This document shows, piece after piece, positions 1-7,541 of a stretch of 24,430 nucleotides of DNA. This DNA is from RGIG426 sp045598965. Lineage in GTDB: Bacteria; Bacillota; Clostridia; Oscillospirales; Acutalibacteraceae. Numbering within the stretch: the first letter of the stretch is position 1; every line of letters begins with the position of its first letter. The DNA is taken from positions 1 through 24,430 of the forward strand of contig JAZRVH010000002.1 in the NCBI GenBank assembly GCA_045598965.1, written 5' to 3'. The position numbers were made by a program, and so were the translations under genes. Under the pieces are notes generated by a model. The model ran no database searches and had not been told where the DNA came from. It saw nothing but the letters and a program-made list of their open reading frames with translations.

Positions 1-357
1 ATGATGGAAATGGTGTCCCGCGTAAAATCGGTTCTTCGCAGAACCGCACCAAAAGCTACAACCATCATTAAATGCGGCAGTATTGAACTGGATACGGGAA
101 AGTACAGCGTATCGGTTGATGGCGAAGAAATCGTGCTGACACGGAAGGAATACGATCTGCTCCATCTGTTCTTGAAAAATCAAGGCCTTGTTCTGACGAG
201 AGACCAACTTCTCGAAAAGGTATGGGGGCAGGACTTTATCGGAGAAACCAGAACGGTGGATGTTCACATCGGAACACTTCGTACAAAACTCGGCGATGCG
301 GGCAATTATATCGAAACTGTGCGTGGTGTAGGGTATCGGATGGAGGGTGGAAAATGA
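1..357 (+). CDS. OmpR/PhoB-family response regulator, DNA-binding C-terminal part (5' end outside window)
   Basis: This is the winged-helix effector domain of a two-component response regulator that binds DNA once its receiver domain is phosphorylated. The visible 118 residues hold the short linker (SRVKSVLRR, typical of the receiver/effector junction) and a complete Trans_Reg_C domain at about residues 24-115, with the LTRKEYDLL start, the recognition helix TRTVDVHIGTLRTKL and the terminal hairpin ETVRGVGYRM. The receiver domain with its phospho-accepting Asp is missing because the gene runs off the left edge, so the ATG at position 1 is probably an internal Met. The stop overlaps the ATG of the downstream kinase (ATGA), so the two are translationally coupled. 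With a PhoR-like kinase and a phosphate transporter next door, PhoB/PhoP is the likeliest identity, but the DNA-binding domain alone does not prove it. Confidence 0.93.
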   Translation: MMEMVSRVKSVLRRTAPKATTIIKCGSIELDTGKYSVSVDGEEIVLTRKEYDLLHLFLKNQGLVLTRDQLLEKVWGQDFIGETRTVDVHIGTLRTKLGDAGNYIETVRGVGYRMEGGK

Positions 358-2033
358 CAAAACGAATTTTTCGCTCCATTTGTATCGTTGCCATTGTTGT
401 TTTTTTGGCTTCTCTTGTTCTGATCATGGAGGTTCTTTACAGCTACTTTTCGGACCGCCAGATGAAAAGCTTAAAAACAGAAACGGTGCTTTGTGCATCG
501 GCTGTTGAAAAAAACGGACTCGATTACTTGAATACGGTTCCTGCCGGCGACTATCGCATCACGTGGATTTCTTCCGATGGCACGGTGCTATTTGACAACA
601 AAGCCAAAACCGAGAAAATGGAAAACCATTTGGAACGAAAAGAAATCCGGGAGGCACTTGCGGACGGTGCGGGTGAAAGTGTAAGACATTCAGATACGCT
701 GATGGAAAAGCAGTTATACTTTGCACAAAAACTGCCGGACGGCACCGTCCTTCGTCTGTCCGAATCCTATTTGGCGTTGTGGTCTTTGATTCTTTCCATG
801 CTTCAACCGATCATTATAGTTATTCTGATTGCGGTTGGATTATCGTTATTTCTTGCCTATCGATTGTCAAGGAACATTGTTAAACCGTTAAACGATTTGG
901 ATTTAGATAATCCGAGCCCCGAGAATGTTTATGAAGAAATCACACCTTTTGTCAACCGTATCGCAAGTCAGCAGCAACAACTGAAAATGCAAAAGGCGGA
1001 ACTTAACCAAAAACAAGAGGAGTTTGACACCGCAACGGGCTATATGAACGAGGGAATCATTCTTCTTTCGAAAAACGGTGCTGTGTTGAGCATAAACAAA
1101 GCCGCAACAAAGTTGCTGGGTATCAGCCAGTACTGTGTAGGCAAGGACTTGCTTCTTTTTAATAACAGTTTTGAAATACAAGAACTGCTCCGTATCGCCG
1201 GTGCCGGAAAACGGGCTGAGAAAATCATTCCGATTGAGGAGCGGGATTATCAGTTCAACGCCAGCCCCATTATCAATGAAGATACGGTTTCCGGTATTGC
1301 ACTGATCATTTTTGATATTACCGAAAAAGAAAAGGCGGAAGAAGCGCGGCGTGAATTTACGGCAAATGTATCTCACGAATTGAAAACTCCGCTTCAAAAC
1401 ATTTCCGGCAGTGCGGAGTTGTTGGCGGGCGGTCTTGTTAAAGCAGAGGATGTGCCGAGATTTGCCGAGCAAATTTTCGGAGAATCCAAACGAATGATTA
1501 CCCTTGTCGAAGATATTATTAAACTCTCCCATCTTGATGAAGGTGCCGAAGATATGCAGCGGCAGAGCGTTGATTTGTATGAGCTTGCTGATTTGACGGT
1601 TCGCAACTTAACTCCCGTAGCCGAAGCGGCAGGAGTAACGCTCTCCCTAAGCGGAGAAAAAGCCATTATGGAGGGTATACCGCAATTGCTGTCGGGCATT
1701 ATGTACAATCTTTGCGATAATGCCGTCAAGTATAACCGCGCGGGCGGCAGTGTGAATGTGGATGTGAAATCAACGGACGAAGATGTGATTTTGACTATCA
1801 AGGATACGGGTATCGGTATTCCGCCCGAAGCACAAGATCGGATTTTTGAAAGATTTTACCGCGTGGATAAGAGCCGTTCTAAATCGGTCGGCGGAACAGG
1901 ACTCGGATTGTCCATCGTCAAGCACTCGGTCAAACTTCACAAAGGCGAGATCGAACTTCGTAGTGTGGTGGATAAGGGCACAACCATGATCATCACTCTG
2001 CCAAAAGAAGAAAAAGTTGAGTCGGAAATATAA
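354..2033 (+). CDS. phoR: PhoR-like sensor histidine kinase with PAS domain
   Basis: Membrane sensor kinase of 559 residues that should autophosphorylate and pass phosphate to the regulator encoded just upstream. TM1 is at about 7-31, an extracytoplasmic sensor loop at about 32-140, TM2 at about 143-170, then a short HAMP-like linker, a coiled coil at about 203-225 and a PAS domain at about 226-325. The HisKA H-box contains NVSHELKTPLQN with phospho-accepting His341. The ATPase domain has the N box (NLCDNAVKY, Asn456), G1 (DTGIGIP, 484-490), F box (FERFYRVD) and G2 (GGTGLGLS, 513-520). The start is the ATG that overlaps the regulator stop and has GGAGG at 342-346, seven bases upstream. A longer reading frame open from 222 lies inside the regulator gene and is not used. 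PAS plus two membrane segments matches the Firmicute PhoR/WalK class; PhoR is preferred because of the phosphate transporter downstream. Confidence 0.93.
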   Translation: MTKRIFRSICIVAIVVFLASLVLIMEVLYSYFSDRQMKSLKTETVLCASAVEKNGLDYLNTVPAGDYRITWISSDGTVLFDNKAKTEKMENHLERKEIREALADGAGESVRHSDTLMEKQLYFAQKLPDGTVLRLSESYLALWSLILSMLQPIIIVILIAVGLSLFLAYRLSRNIVKPLNDLDLDNPSPENVYEEITPFVNRIASQQQQLKMQKAELNQKQEEFDTATGYMNEGIILLSKNGAVLSINKAATKLLGISQYCVGKDLLLFNNSFEIQELLRIAGAGKRAEKIIPIEERDYQFNASPIINEDTVSGIALIIFDITEKEKAEEARREFTANVSHELKTPLQNISGSAELLAGGLVKAEDVPRFAEQIFGESKRMITLVEDIIKLSHLDEGAEDMQRQSVDLYELADLTVRNLTPVAEAAGVTLSLSGEKAIMEGIPQLLSGIMYNLCDNAVKYNRAGGSVNVDVKSTDEDVILTIKDTGIGIPPEAQDRIFERFYRVDKSRSKSVGGTGLGLSIVKHSVKLHKGEIELRSVVDKGTTMIITLPKEEKVESEI

Positions 2034-2059
2034 AACGCGCAAATGATTTATTGAAAAAA

Positions 2060-2089
2060 GGAGCATCAAATTTTGATGCTCCTTTTTTT
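2060..2089 (+). terminator. Rho-independent terminator after the two-component operon
   Basis: A perfect inverted repeat with arms GGAGCATCAAA and TTTGATGCTCC is followed by seven T residues. It lies 26 bases after the kinase stop codon and separates the two-component operon from the phosphate transporter. Confidence 0.93.
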
Positions 2090-2116
2090 ACATAGATTTT
2101 ACAAAGATGAGATAAT
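2087..2116 (+). promoter_or_regulatory. Candidate Pho box and promoter of the phosphate cotransporter gene
   Basis: Two identical TTTACA hexamers start at 2087 and 2098, exactly 11 bases apart, which is the direct-repeat spacing bound by PhoB/PhoP-type regulators. In the same register come the degenerate words GAGATA (2109) and TTTGAT (2120). The first TTTACA also makes a -35 element 18 bases from GATAAT at 2111-2116. A second possible -10, TATACT, is at 2136-2141. The first repeat overlaps the T tail of the preceding terminator. What is seen is the repeat spacing; control by the neighbouring regulator is inference. Confidence 0.5.
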
Positions 2117-2177
2117 GGATTTGATGTTCTGTTACTATACTATCCGTGTGAAACAATAAGGATTGTGAGTGTGATCT

Positions 2178-3932
2178 ATGGACATTTTCAATGTGTTATC
2201 TATGATTGGCGGCTTGTGTCTGTTTTTGTTCGGTATGAACTTGATGGGACAAGCGTTGGAACGCCGTGCCGGCGGTCAAATGCACTCGGTGCTTACCAAA
2301 ATGACCACCAATAAATTTGCCGGCTTCTTGACCGGGTGCGGTGTTACGGCGGTTATTCAAAGTTCGTCTGCCACAACCGTCATGGTCGTTGGTTTTGTCA
2401 ACTCGGGACTGATGTCTTTGAAGCAAGCCGTGAATGTTATTATGGGTGCAAACGTAGGCACGACAATCACCGGATGGATTTTATCTCTCGGCGGAATCAG
2501 CGGTGACAGCATGTGGGTAAGGTTGTTGAAGCCGGCATCATTTACGCCTGTTTTAGCACTGATAGGCATCGTTCTTTATATGTTCACCAAAAAACATACA
2601 AAGAAAGATACGGGAATGATTCTGCTTGGTTTTGCGACCTTGATGTTCGGTATGGAAACGATGACCGACGCCGTTTCGGGGCTTGCAGATGTTCCGGAAT
2701 TCCAGCAGCTGTTTTTGATGTTCAAAAACCCCTTGCTCGGTCTGCTTGCGGGAGCTCTTTTGACGGCGGTCATTCAGTCGAGTTCCGCCTCGGTCGGTAT
2801 TTTGCAGGCACTTGCCATGACCGGTCAGGTATCTTATGGGGCCGCCATCCCGATTGTAATGGGTGATGCCATCGGAACCTGTGTGACGGCGATGCTGTCC
2901 TCTGTTGGAGCAAAAAAAGAAGCCAAACGAGCAGCGGTCGTCCACTTGCTTTTTAACATTATCGGAGCATCCGTATGGCTTGGGATATACTCGATCATTC
3001 GCGCGGTATTTATGCCGGCGATTCTTGATAGTTCGGCAACGCTCGTCGGTATTGCCGTGGTCAACACGGCATTCAAGGTGCTTTCCACGATGTTGCTTTT
3101 GCCGATGTCCTCTCTGCTCGAAAAGTTTGCCGTAAAAATTGTGCCGGATGCAAAATACGAAGAAAAGACTGTCAGATTGGATACGCGTCTCCTTGCCACG
3201 CCGCCGCTGGCACTCGGCCAAGCGCGTGCCGTTGCTGTCGAGATGGCGGAAAAAGCGGTAGGAGCATTAAAAACAGCTATCGGAACATTTACGGAGTATT
3301 CCAAAGAAAAGGCGGAGCAAATCCGAAAAGACGAAACCCTGTGTGATGAACTGGAAGACACAATCGGCACCTATCTGATCAAACTCAGTGCCGAACAACT
3401 CGGCCAGAAGGAAAGTGAAGAAGCAACTGCCTTGTTGAAGGTGATCGGTGACTTTGAGCGCATTTCCGACCATGCGGTCAATATTTTGAGGTCGGCGGAA
3501 GAATTGCGCGACAAGAGTCTTACTCTGACAGAGGAAGCATTAAAGGAATACGATATTATTTCAAAAGCCGTAAAAGAGGTGTTGGACTCTACCGTTCAAG
3601 CGTTTTGCAATGAAGATTCTTCTGTTGCCGTAAGAGTGGAACCGCTTGAGCAGGTCATAGATGCTTTGAAAGAACAACTCCGAACCAACCATATCATTCG
3701 CATGAAAGAGGGAAAATGTACTGTGCAGGTCGGGTTTGTTTGGGCAGATATTTTGACAAATCTTGAGCGTGTGAGTGACCATTGCTCTAACATTGCCGGA
3801 TGTGTGATCGATACGGCAGAGCATAATTTGAACGTGCACAAGTCGCTTCGTGAAACTCGCTATGGTGATATGATGTTCGAAAAAATGTTCCATGAATATT
3901 CGGAGAAATACCGGTTAAGCATACTGACATAA
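2178..3932 (+). CDS. Na+/inorganic phosphate cotransporter with PhoU-like C-terminal domain
   Basis: Inner-membrane sodium-driven phosphate transporter of the PNaS (NptA/YjbB) family, 584 residues, the usual length for the Firmicute form with a PhoU-type tail. The membrane part, about residues 1-320, holds the family's inverted repeat with the duplicated signature TAVIQSSSA: once near residue 57 in VTAVIQSSSATTV and once near residue 197 in LTAVIQSSSASVG. Residues of about 350-570 are soluble and helical, with the ERISDHAVNI and ERVSDHCSNIAG motifs of PhoU three-helix bundles. The ATG at 2178 is the only sensible start because an in-frame stop precedes it. The ribosome site is weak: AAGGA at 2158-2162, 15 bases away. 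The gene sits alone between two terminators, and the candidate Pho box upstream fits phosphate-limited expression. Phosphate export has been reported for relatives, so the transport direction is uncertain. Confidence 0.92.
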   Translation: MDIFNVLSMIGGLCLFLFGMNLMGQALERRAGGQMHSVLTKMTTNKFAGFLTGCGVTAVIQSSSATTVMVVGFVNSGLMSLKQAVNVIMGANVGTTITGWILSLGGISGDSMWVRLLKPASFTPVLALIGIVLYMFTKKHTKKDTGMILLGFATLMFGMETMTDAVSGLADVPEFQQLFLMFKNPLLGLLAGALLTAVIQSSSASVGILQALAMTGQVSYGAAIPIVMGDAIGTCVTAMLSSVGAKKEAKRAAVVHLLFNIIGASVWLGIYSIIRAVFMPAILDSSATLVGIAVVNTAFKVLSTMLLLPMSSLLEKFAVKIVPDAKYEEKTVRLDTRLLATPPLALGQARAVAVEMAEKAVGALKTAIGTFTEYSKEKAEQIRKDETLCDELEDTIGTYLIKLSAEQLGQKESEEATALLKVIGDFERISDHAVNILRSAEELRDKSLTLTEEALKEYDIISKAVKEVLDSTVQAFCNEDSSVAVRVEPLEQVIDALKEQLRTNHIIRMKEGKCTVQVGFVWADILTNLERVSDHCSNIAGCVIDTAEHNLNVHKSLRETRYGDMMFEKMFHEYSEKYRLSILT

Positions 3933-3935
3933 CAG

Positions 3936-3965
3936 AAGTGGCAAGATCTTAAGATCTTGCCACTT
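3936..3965 (+). terminator. Terminator hairpin after the phosphate cotransporter gene
   Basis: A perfect 30-base palindrome with 15-base arms (AAGTGGCAAGATCTT and its complement) starts three bases after the stop codon. The following TTTCCTT tract is only modestly T-rich. It lies between convergent genes and could act in both directions. Confidence 0.75.
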
Positions 3966-4084
3966 TCCTTATATACAGATCAAATTATCGTTGATGATTT
4001 CTATCGCCGCTTTTTCATTGTGTAATCCTCCATAATAAATGATTTTTGATTTTTCCTATTGATCCAATCATTCCGGCTGATTAC
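3966..4084. other. AT-rich intergenic stretch with a possible decayed reading frame
   Basis: No intact gene is seen here. On the minus strand a strong GGAGG site is followed eight bases later by an ATG whose frame stops after five codons. The adjacent frame is open for 28 codons (3972-4055) and reads as plausible protein (SKIIYYGGLHNEKAAIEII). This may be the remains of a lost gene or chance. Confidence 0.2.
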
Positions 4085-4127
4085 AAAAACCAAAAGGGAG
4101 AGACTACTTCGTTACATAGTCTCTCCC
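4085..4127 (-). terminator. Second (distal) terminator of the histidine operon
   Basis: Arms of 11 bases (GGGAGAGACTA at 4096-4106 and its complement at 4117-4127) enclose a 10-base loop. Read on the minus strand the hairpin is followed by a T-rich run (TTTTGGTTTTTG). It acts as a backup to the hairpin at 4154-4183. Confidence 0.8.
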
Positions 4128-4151
4128 ATCGTCGGGGCGTTTTTGTTTGCG

Positions 4152-4183
4152 AAAACAGCGGCGGGGATTTCCCCGCCGCTGTT
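4152..4183 (-). terminator. First terminator of the histidine operon
   Basis: GC-rich hairpin with 13-base arms (AACAGCGGCGGGG at 4154-4166, complement at 4171-4183) and a four-base loop, beginning 12 bases after the hisIE stop codon. The minus-strand tail is a short TTTT run. The plus-strand side is also T-rich, so it may work in both directions. Confidence 0.8.
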
Positions 4184-4195
4184 GCTTTTGCCTTT

Positions 4196-4852
4196 TTACT
4201 TATCCCCCGTCATTTTCTCCTGCTTCACCTTTTTGTCGATGACGTGGCGGGAGGCAAGTTCTTTGTGGATATCTTTGAGGTCGATGCCCGCCTCAATCAT
4301 CAATACCATCACGTGGTACGCAAGGTCGGCAATCTCATACACCGTCTCCGCTTTATCCTCTGCTTTGGCGGCGATAATCACCTCAGTGGACTCCTCACCC
4401 ACTTTTTTGAGGATTTTGTCAATGCCTTTTTCGAACAGATACGTCGTGTATGAGCCTTCCTGCTTGTTCTCTTTTCTGCCACGAATCAGCTCGAACAACT
4501 GCTCATAAGAAAATTCTTTTCGCTCGTCACTTTCGAACACCGGATTTTCAAAGCAAGTCTCGGTTCCCAAATGGCAAGCGGGGCCGTCCGGCTCCACCAG
4601 TACGAGCAAGGCATCTTTATCGCAATCGGCGGTAATGGACACGATGTGTTGATAATTGCCGCTCGTTTCGCCTTTGAGCCACAATTCCTGACGAGAGCGG
4701 CTCCAAAAACAGGTCAACTCTTTTTCCATAGAAATTTTGAGGCTCTCCTCGTTCATATACGCCAAAGTCAGCACCTTGCCGGTGACCGCATCTTTCACAA
4801 TAGCGGGAATAAGACCGTTTGCGTCAAATTTCAGTTCCTTAATATCTACCAT
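4196..4852 (-). CDS. hisIE: Bifunctional phosphoribosyl-AMP cyclohydrolase / phosphoribosyl-ATP pyrophosphohydrolase
   Basis: Catalyses steps 2 and 3 of histidine synthesis in the cytoplasm: pyrophosphate removal from PR-ATP and ring opening of PR-AMP. The 218-residue protein has the HisI (cyclohydrolase) domain at about 1-105, with the signature FWSRSRQELWLKGETSGN (49-66) and metal-ligand cysteines in ADCDKD (Cys77) and around ACHLGTETC (Cys93, Cys100). The HisE (pyrophosphohydrolase) domain at about 115-205 contains KKVGEESTEVIIAAK. The start chosen is the ATG at 4850-4852, preceded by AAAGGAGA at the usual distance; the frame stays open upstream into hisF but lacks such a site. It is the last gene of the operon, 13 bases after the hisF stop and followed by two terminators. 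HisI-HisE fusion is common in bacteria. Confidence 0.95.
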   Translation of the reverse strand: MVDIKELKFDANGLIPAIVKDAVTGKVLTLAYMNEESLKISMEKELTCFWSRSRQELWLKGETSGNYQHIVSITADCDKDALLVLVEPDGPACHLGTETCFENPVFESDERKEFSYEQLFELIRGRKENKQEGSYTTYLFEKGIDKILKKVGEESTEVIIAAKAEDKAETVYEIADLAYHVMVLMIEAGIDLKDIHKELASRHVIDKKVKQEKMTGDK

Positions 4853-4865
4853 TGTTCCGTCTCCT

Positions 4866-5624
4866 TTATACTCGGGCATCAATGCCGTGTTGTTTCATTT
4901 CTTGTTTGAGATCGGCGATTTTTACTTCGCCAAAGTGGAAAATCGAAGCCGCCAAGCCGGCATCCACCTTCGGAAGCGTCTTAAATAGCGTAATAAAATC
5001 CTCGATTTTTCCCGCTCCGCCGGAGGCAATCACCGGCACAGACACCGCATTACACACCGCTTCCAGCATCGGCAGGTCGAACCCGCCTTTTACGCCGTCG
5101 GTGTCAATGGAGTTGACAACAATTTCTCCGGCACCGCTGTCCACACCCCGTTTAATCCACTCGATAGCTTCAAGGCCCGTGTTTTCACGTCCGCCTTTGG
5201 CAAACACACGAAACACGCCATCCACTCGTTTGATATCCACCGACAACACCACGCACTGGTCGCCATAAAGCTTGGCGGCTTTGCCGATAAGCGACGGGTC
5301 ACGGATAGCACCGGAATTGACGCTCACTTTGTCCGCTCCGCATTTCAGCACACGGTCAAAATCGTCTACGGTATTAATGCCGCCGCCGACGGTTAGCGGA
5401 ATAAAAACATTTTTCGCCGTTTCTCTCAAGATGTCGGTAAACAGCTTTCTGCCGTCCGACGAGGCGGTGATATCATAAAACACCAGTTCGTCCGCCCCAC
5501 AGCGGCTATAATATTCCGAAAGCTCCACCGGAGACGCCACCTGACGAAGCCCCTCGAAGTTGACACCTTTCACCACTTGTCCGTCACGCACGTCCAAACA
5601 AGGAATAATTCGTTTCGTAATCAT
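4866..5624 (-). CDS. hisF: Imidazole glycerol phosphate synthase, cyclase subunit HisF
   Basis: TIM-barrel cyclase subunit that uses ammonia delivered by HisH to convert PRFAR into imidazole glycerol phosphate and AICAR. At 252 residues it is full length. The catalytic pair is visible: Asp11 in CLDVRDG and Asp130 in VVLSVDIK. The phosphate-binding loops are LTVGGGI (77-83) and IASGGAG. Its ATG overlaps the hisA stop (ATGA), so the two are translationally coupled. The partner hisH is two genes upstream in the same operon. Confidence 0.97.
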   Translation of the reverse strand: MITKRIIPCLDVRDGQVVKGVNFEGLRQVASPVELSEYYSRCGADELVFYDITASSDGRKLFTDILRETAKNVFIPLTVGGGINTVDDFDRVLKCGADKVSVNSGAIRDPSLIGKAAKLYGDQCVVLSVDIKRVDGVFRVFAKGGRENTGLEAIEWIKRGVDSGAGEIVVNSIDTDGVKGGFDLPMLEAVCNAVSVPVIASGGAGKIEDFITLFKTLPKVDAGLAASIFHFGEVKIADLKQEMKQHGIDARV

Positions 5625-6334
5625 TTTGCTACCTCGATTGCGGTTTTTAAGTCGATGGCACCGGTGTAATATGCTTTGCCGATAATCGCTCCGTACATCT
5701 GAAGCCGGCGAAGTGCCGCCACATCGTCTATGGAGGACACGCCACCGGAAGCGGTGATATCAATCGAAAAACGACGGCTCAGCTCTCGATATAACTCCCG
5801 GTTGGTTCCCACCATGGCACCGTCTTTGGAAATGTCGGTGCATATAATGGTTTTCACGCCGATTGCCTGCATTTTTTCGCAAAATTCAAAAGCATCTACG
5901 CCGGAATCTTCTGTCCAGCCCTTCACCGCCACTTTGCCGTCACGGATGTCGATGCCAACCGCAATTTTGTCACCGTGTTTTTTGACCGCTTCACGAACAA
6001 ACAACTCGTTTTCAACCGCAGCAGTGCCCAAAATCACCCGATCAAGACCGGCGTTTATGTAAAGGTCAACCACTTCCATGCGGCGAATTCCACCGCCGAT
6101 TTCGCAAAACAACCCGCTTTCGGCTTTAAGGCGAGCCACCGTATCAAAGTTCGGTGTACCGCCGGTTTTCGCCCCTTCCAAATCCACCAAGTGGACGTGA
6201 GTGGCACCGCACTTCTTAAAATCCTCTATTACTTCCAGAGGGTTTTCGTTGTAAACGGTTTTTTTTGCATAATCGCCCTTGTAAAGGCGAACCGCTTTCC
6301 CCTCATATAGGTCAATCGCCGGGAAAATCAGCAC
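5621..6334 (-). CDS. hisA: ProFAR isomerase HisA
   Basis: Cytoplasmic (beta/alpha)8 isomerase that performs the Amadori rearrangement of ProFAR to PRFAR, step 4 of the pathway. The protein has 237 residues, with Asp8 in FPAIDLYEGKAVRL at the first strand and phosphate-binding loops CEIGGGIR and ITASGGVSS, all typical of HisA rather than HisF. Translation begins at a GTG (6332-6334), supported by GGAGG seven bases upstream, and overlaps the end of hisH by seven bases. The similar barrel is encoded next door by hisF, as usual in his operons. Confidence 0.97.
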   Translation of the reverse strand: MLIFPAIDLYEGKAVRLYKGDYAKKTVYNENPLEVIEDFKKCGATHVHLVDLEGAKTGGTPNFDTVARLKAESGLFCEIGGGIRRMEVVDLYINAGLDRVILGTAAVENELFVREAVKKHGDKIAVGIDIRDGKVAVKGWTEDSGVDAFEFCEKMQAIGVKTIICTDISKDGAMVGTNRELYRELSRRFSIDITASGGVSSIDDVAALRRLQMYGAIIGKAYYTGAIDLKTAIEVAK

Positions 6335-6954
6335 AGCGACCCCTCCTTCATTTCACAAAATGCACGCAAAATGGAAAGTCCCACATCTCCGCTTTTTTCC
6401 GGATGGAACTGACAGCCCATAACGTTGCCTTTGGCAACCGCCGCCGTAATATCCGTGCCGTATTCCGCTTTGGCGATGCGATCCTTTTCACACTGAACAG
6501 CACAAAACGAATGGACAAAATAGACGAAGTCGCCCTCGTGGATATACTTGAACAGCGGATGTTGCTCCTGCTCAAAAATCAAAGCGTTCCATCCCATGTG
6601 AGGGATTTTGAGGCTCTGCACCCGTTCGCCAATGGGGCGAATTTCTCCGCTAATAAGTCCCAGACCGTTGTGTTCGCCATATTCAAAGCTTTTGTCGAAC
6701 AGCAGCTGCATGCCGAGACAAATCCCCATCACCGGCTTGCCTTTTGCAATTTGCTCCAAAAGCACCGGCACAAGTCCCGACGCATTCAGTTTGTCGGCGG
6801 CATCCTTAAACGCCCCCACGCCGGGTAAAATCACCCGTTCGGCACTTTCTAAAACCGCAGGGTCGGCGGTGATGACCGCTTTTTCTCCGATTTTTTCGAA
6901 AGAACACACAAGGGAAAAAAGATTTCCCACTCCGTAGTCGATAATGGCGGTCAT
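6328..6954 (-). CDS. hisH: Imidazole glycerol phosphate synthase, glutamine amidotransferase subunit HisH
   Basis: Class I glutaminase that supplies ammonia to HisF. The 208-residue protein has the nucleophile Cys79 in GICLGMQLLF, the oxyanion region LPGVGAF (43-49), and the catalytic His184 and Glu186 in CQFHPEKSG. The N-terminus, MTAIIDYGVGNLFSL, is typical of HisH. The start codon overlaps the last base of the hisB stop, giving tight coupling. No sign of truncation. Confidence 0.97.
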   Translation of the reverse strand: MTAIIDYGVGNLFSLVCSFEKIGEKAVITADPAVLESAERVILPGVGAFKDAADKLNASGLVPVLLEQIAKGKPVMGICLGMQLLFDKSFEYGEHNGLGLISGEIRPIGERVQSLKIPHMGWNALIFEQEQHPLFKYIHEGDFVYFVHSFCAVQCEKDRIAKAEYGTDITAAVAKGNVMGCQFHPEKSGDVGLSILRAFCEMKEGSLC

Positions 6955-7541
6955 TACAGCACCCCTTTGGTGGACGGAATTTCGTCCTTGAATTCGGCAT
7001 CAATCGCCACCGCCTGACGCAGACTGCGACCGACGGATTTAAAGGCACCCTCAATAATATGGTGGGAATTTTTGCCGCAAAGCGAACGGATGTGCAAGGC
7101 ACAGTTTGCCTGGCGAACGAACCCAAGCCAAAATTCCTCCACAAGCTCCGTGTCAAATGTCCCCACCTTTTCGGTAGGAATGACGAGGTCAAAGCCGAGA
7201 TACTCTCTTCCGGAAAAGTCCACCGCCGACAGAATCAACGTCTCATCCATCGGCAAAACCGTGTCGCCATAGCGGTGAATTCCCCGCTTGTCCCCAAGGG
7301 CCTCCGAGAACGCTTTGCCGAGCGAAATGCCGATATCCTCCACCGAGTGGTGATCGTCCACATAGGTATCGCCATTGCATTTCACCGTCAAATCAAATCG
7401 TCCGTGCGAGGCAAAAAGGGTCAGCATGTGGTCTAAAAACCCGACACCCGTTTGAAGCTCGCTTTTGCCGGAGCCATCCAAATTCAGGGTAAGCTGAATA
7501 TCCGTCTCCGCCGTTTTGCGGTTCACTGTTGCCGTTCTCAT
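6954..7541 (-). CDS. hisB: Imidazoleglycerol-phosphate dehydratase HisB
   Basis: Manganese enzyme that dehydrates imidazole glycerol phosphate to imidazole acetol phosphate. It is the monofunctional 195-residue form. The repeated metal-binding motifs are present: FLDHML, DDHHSVEDIGI and NSHHIIEGAFK, and the C-terminus ends STKGVL as usual. There is no fused histidinol-phosphatase domain, unlike enterobacterial HisB, and no other phosphatase gene is in the operon. The ATG overlaps the hisC stop (ATGA). Confidence 0.97.
   Translation of the reverse strand: MRTATVNRKTAETDIQLTLNLDGSGKSELQTGVGFLDHMLTLFASHGRFDLTVKCNGDTYVDDHHSVEDIGISLGKAFSEALGDKRGIHRYGDTVLPMDETLILSAVDFSGREYLGFDLVIPTEKVGTFDTELVEEFWLGFVRQANCALHIRSLCGKNSHHIIEGAFKSVGRSLRQAVAIDAEFKDEIPSTKGVL

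Noticed and set aside
222..353. N-terminal extension of the histidine kinase frame into the regulator gene
   Set aside because: The extension is out-of-phase reading of the regulator. The ATG at 354 has GGAGG at correct spacing and begins a normal membrane segment.
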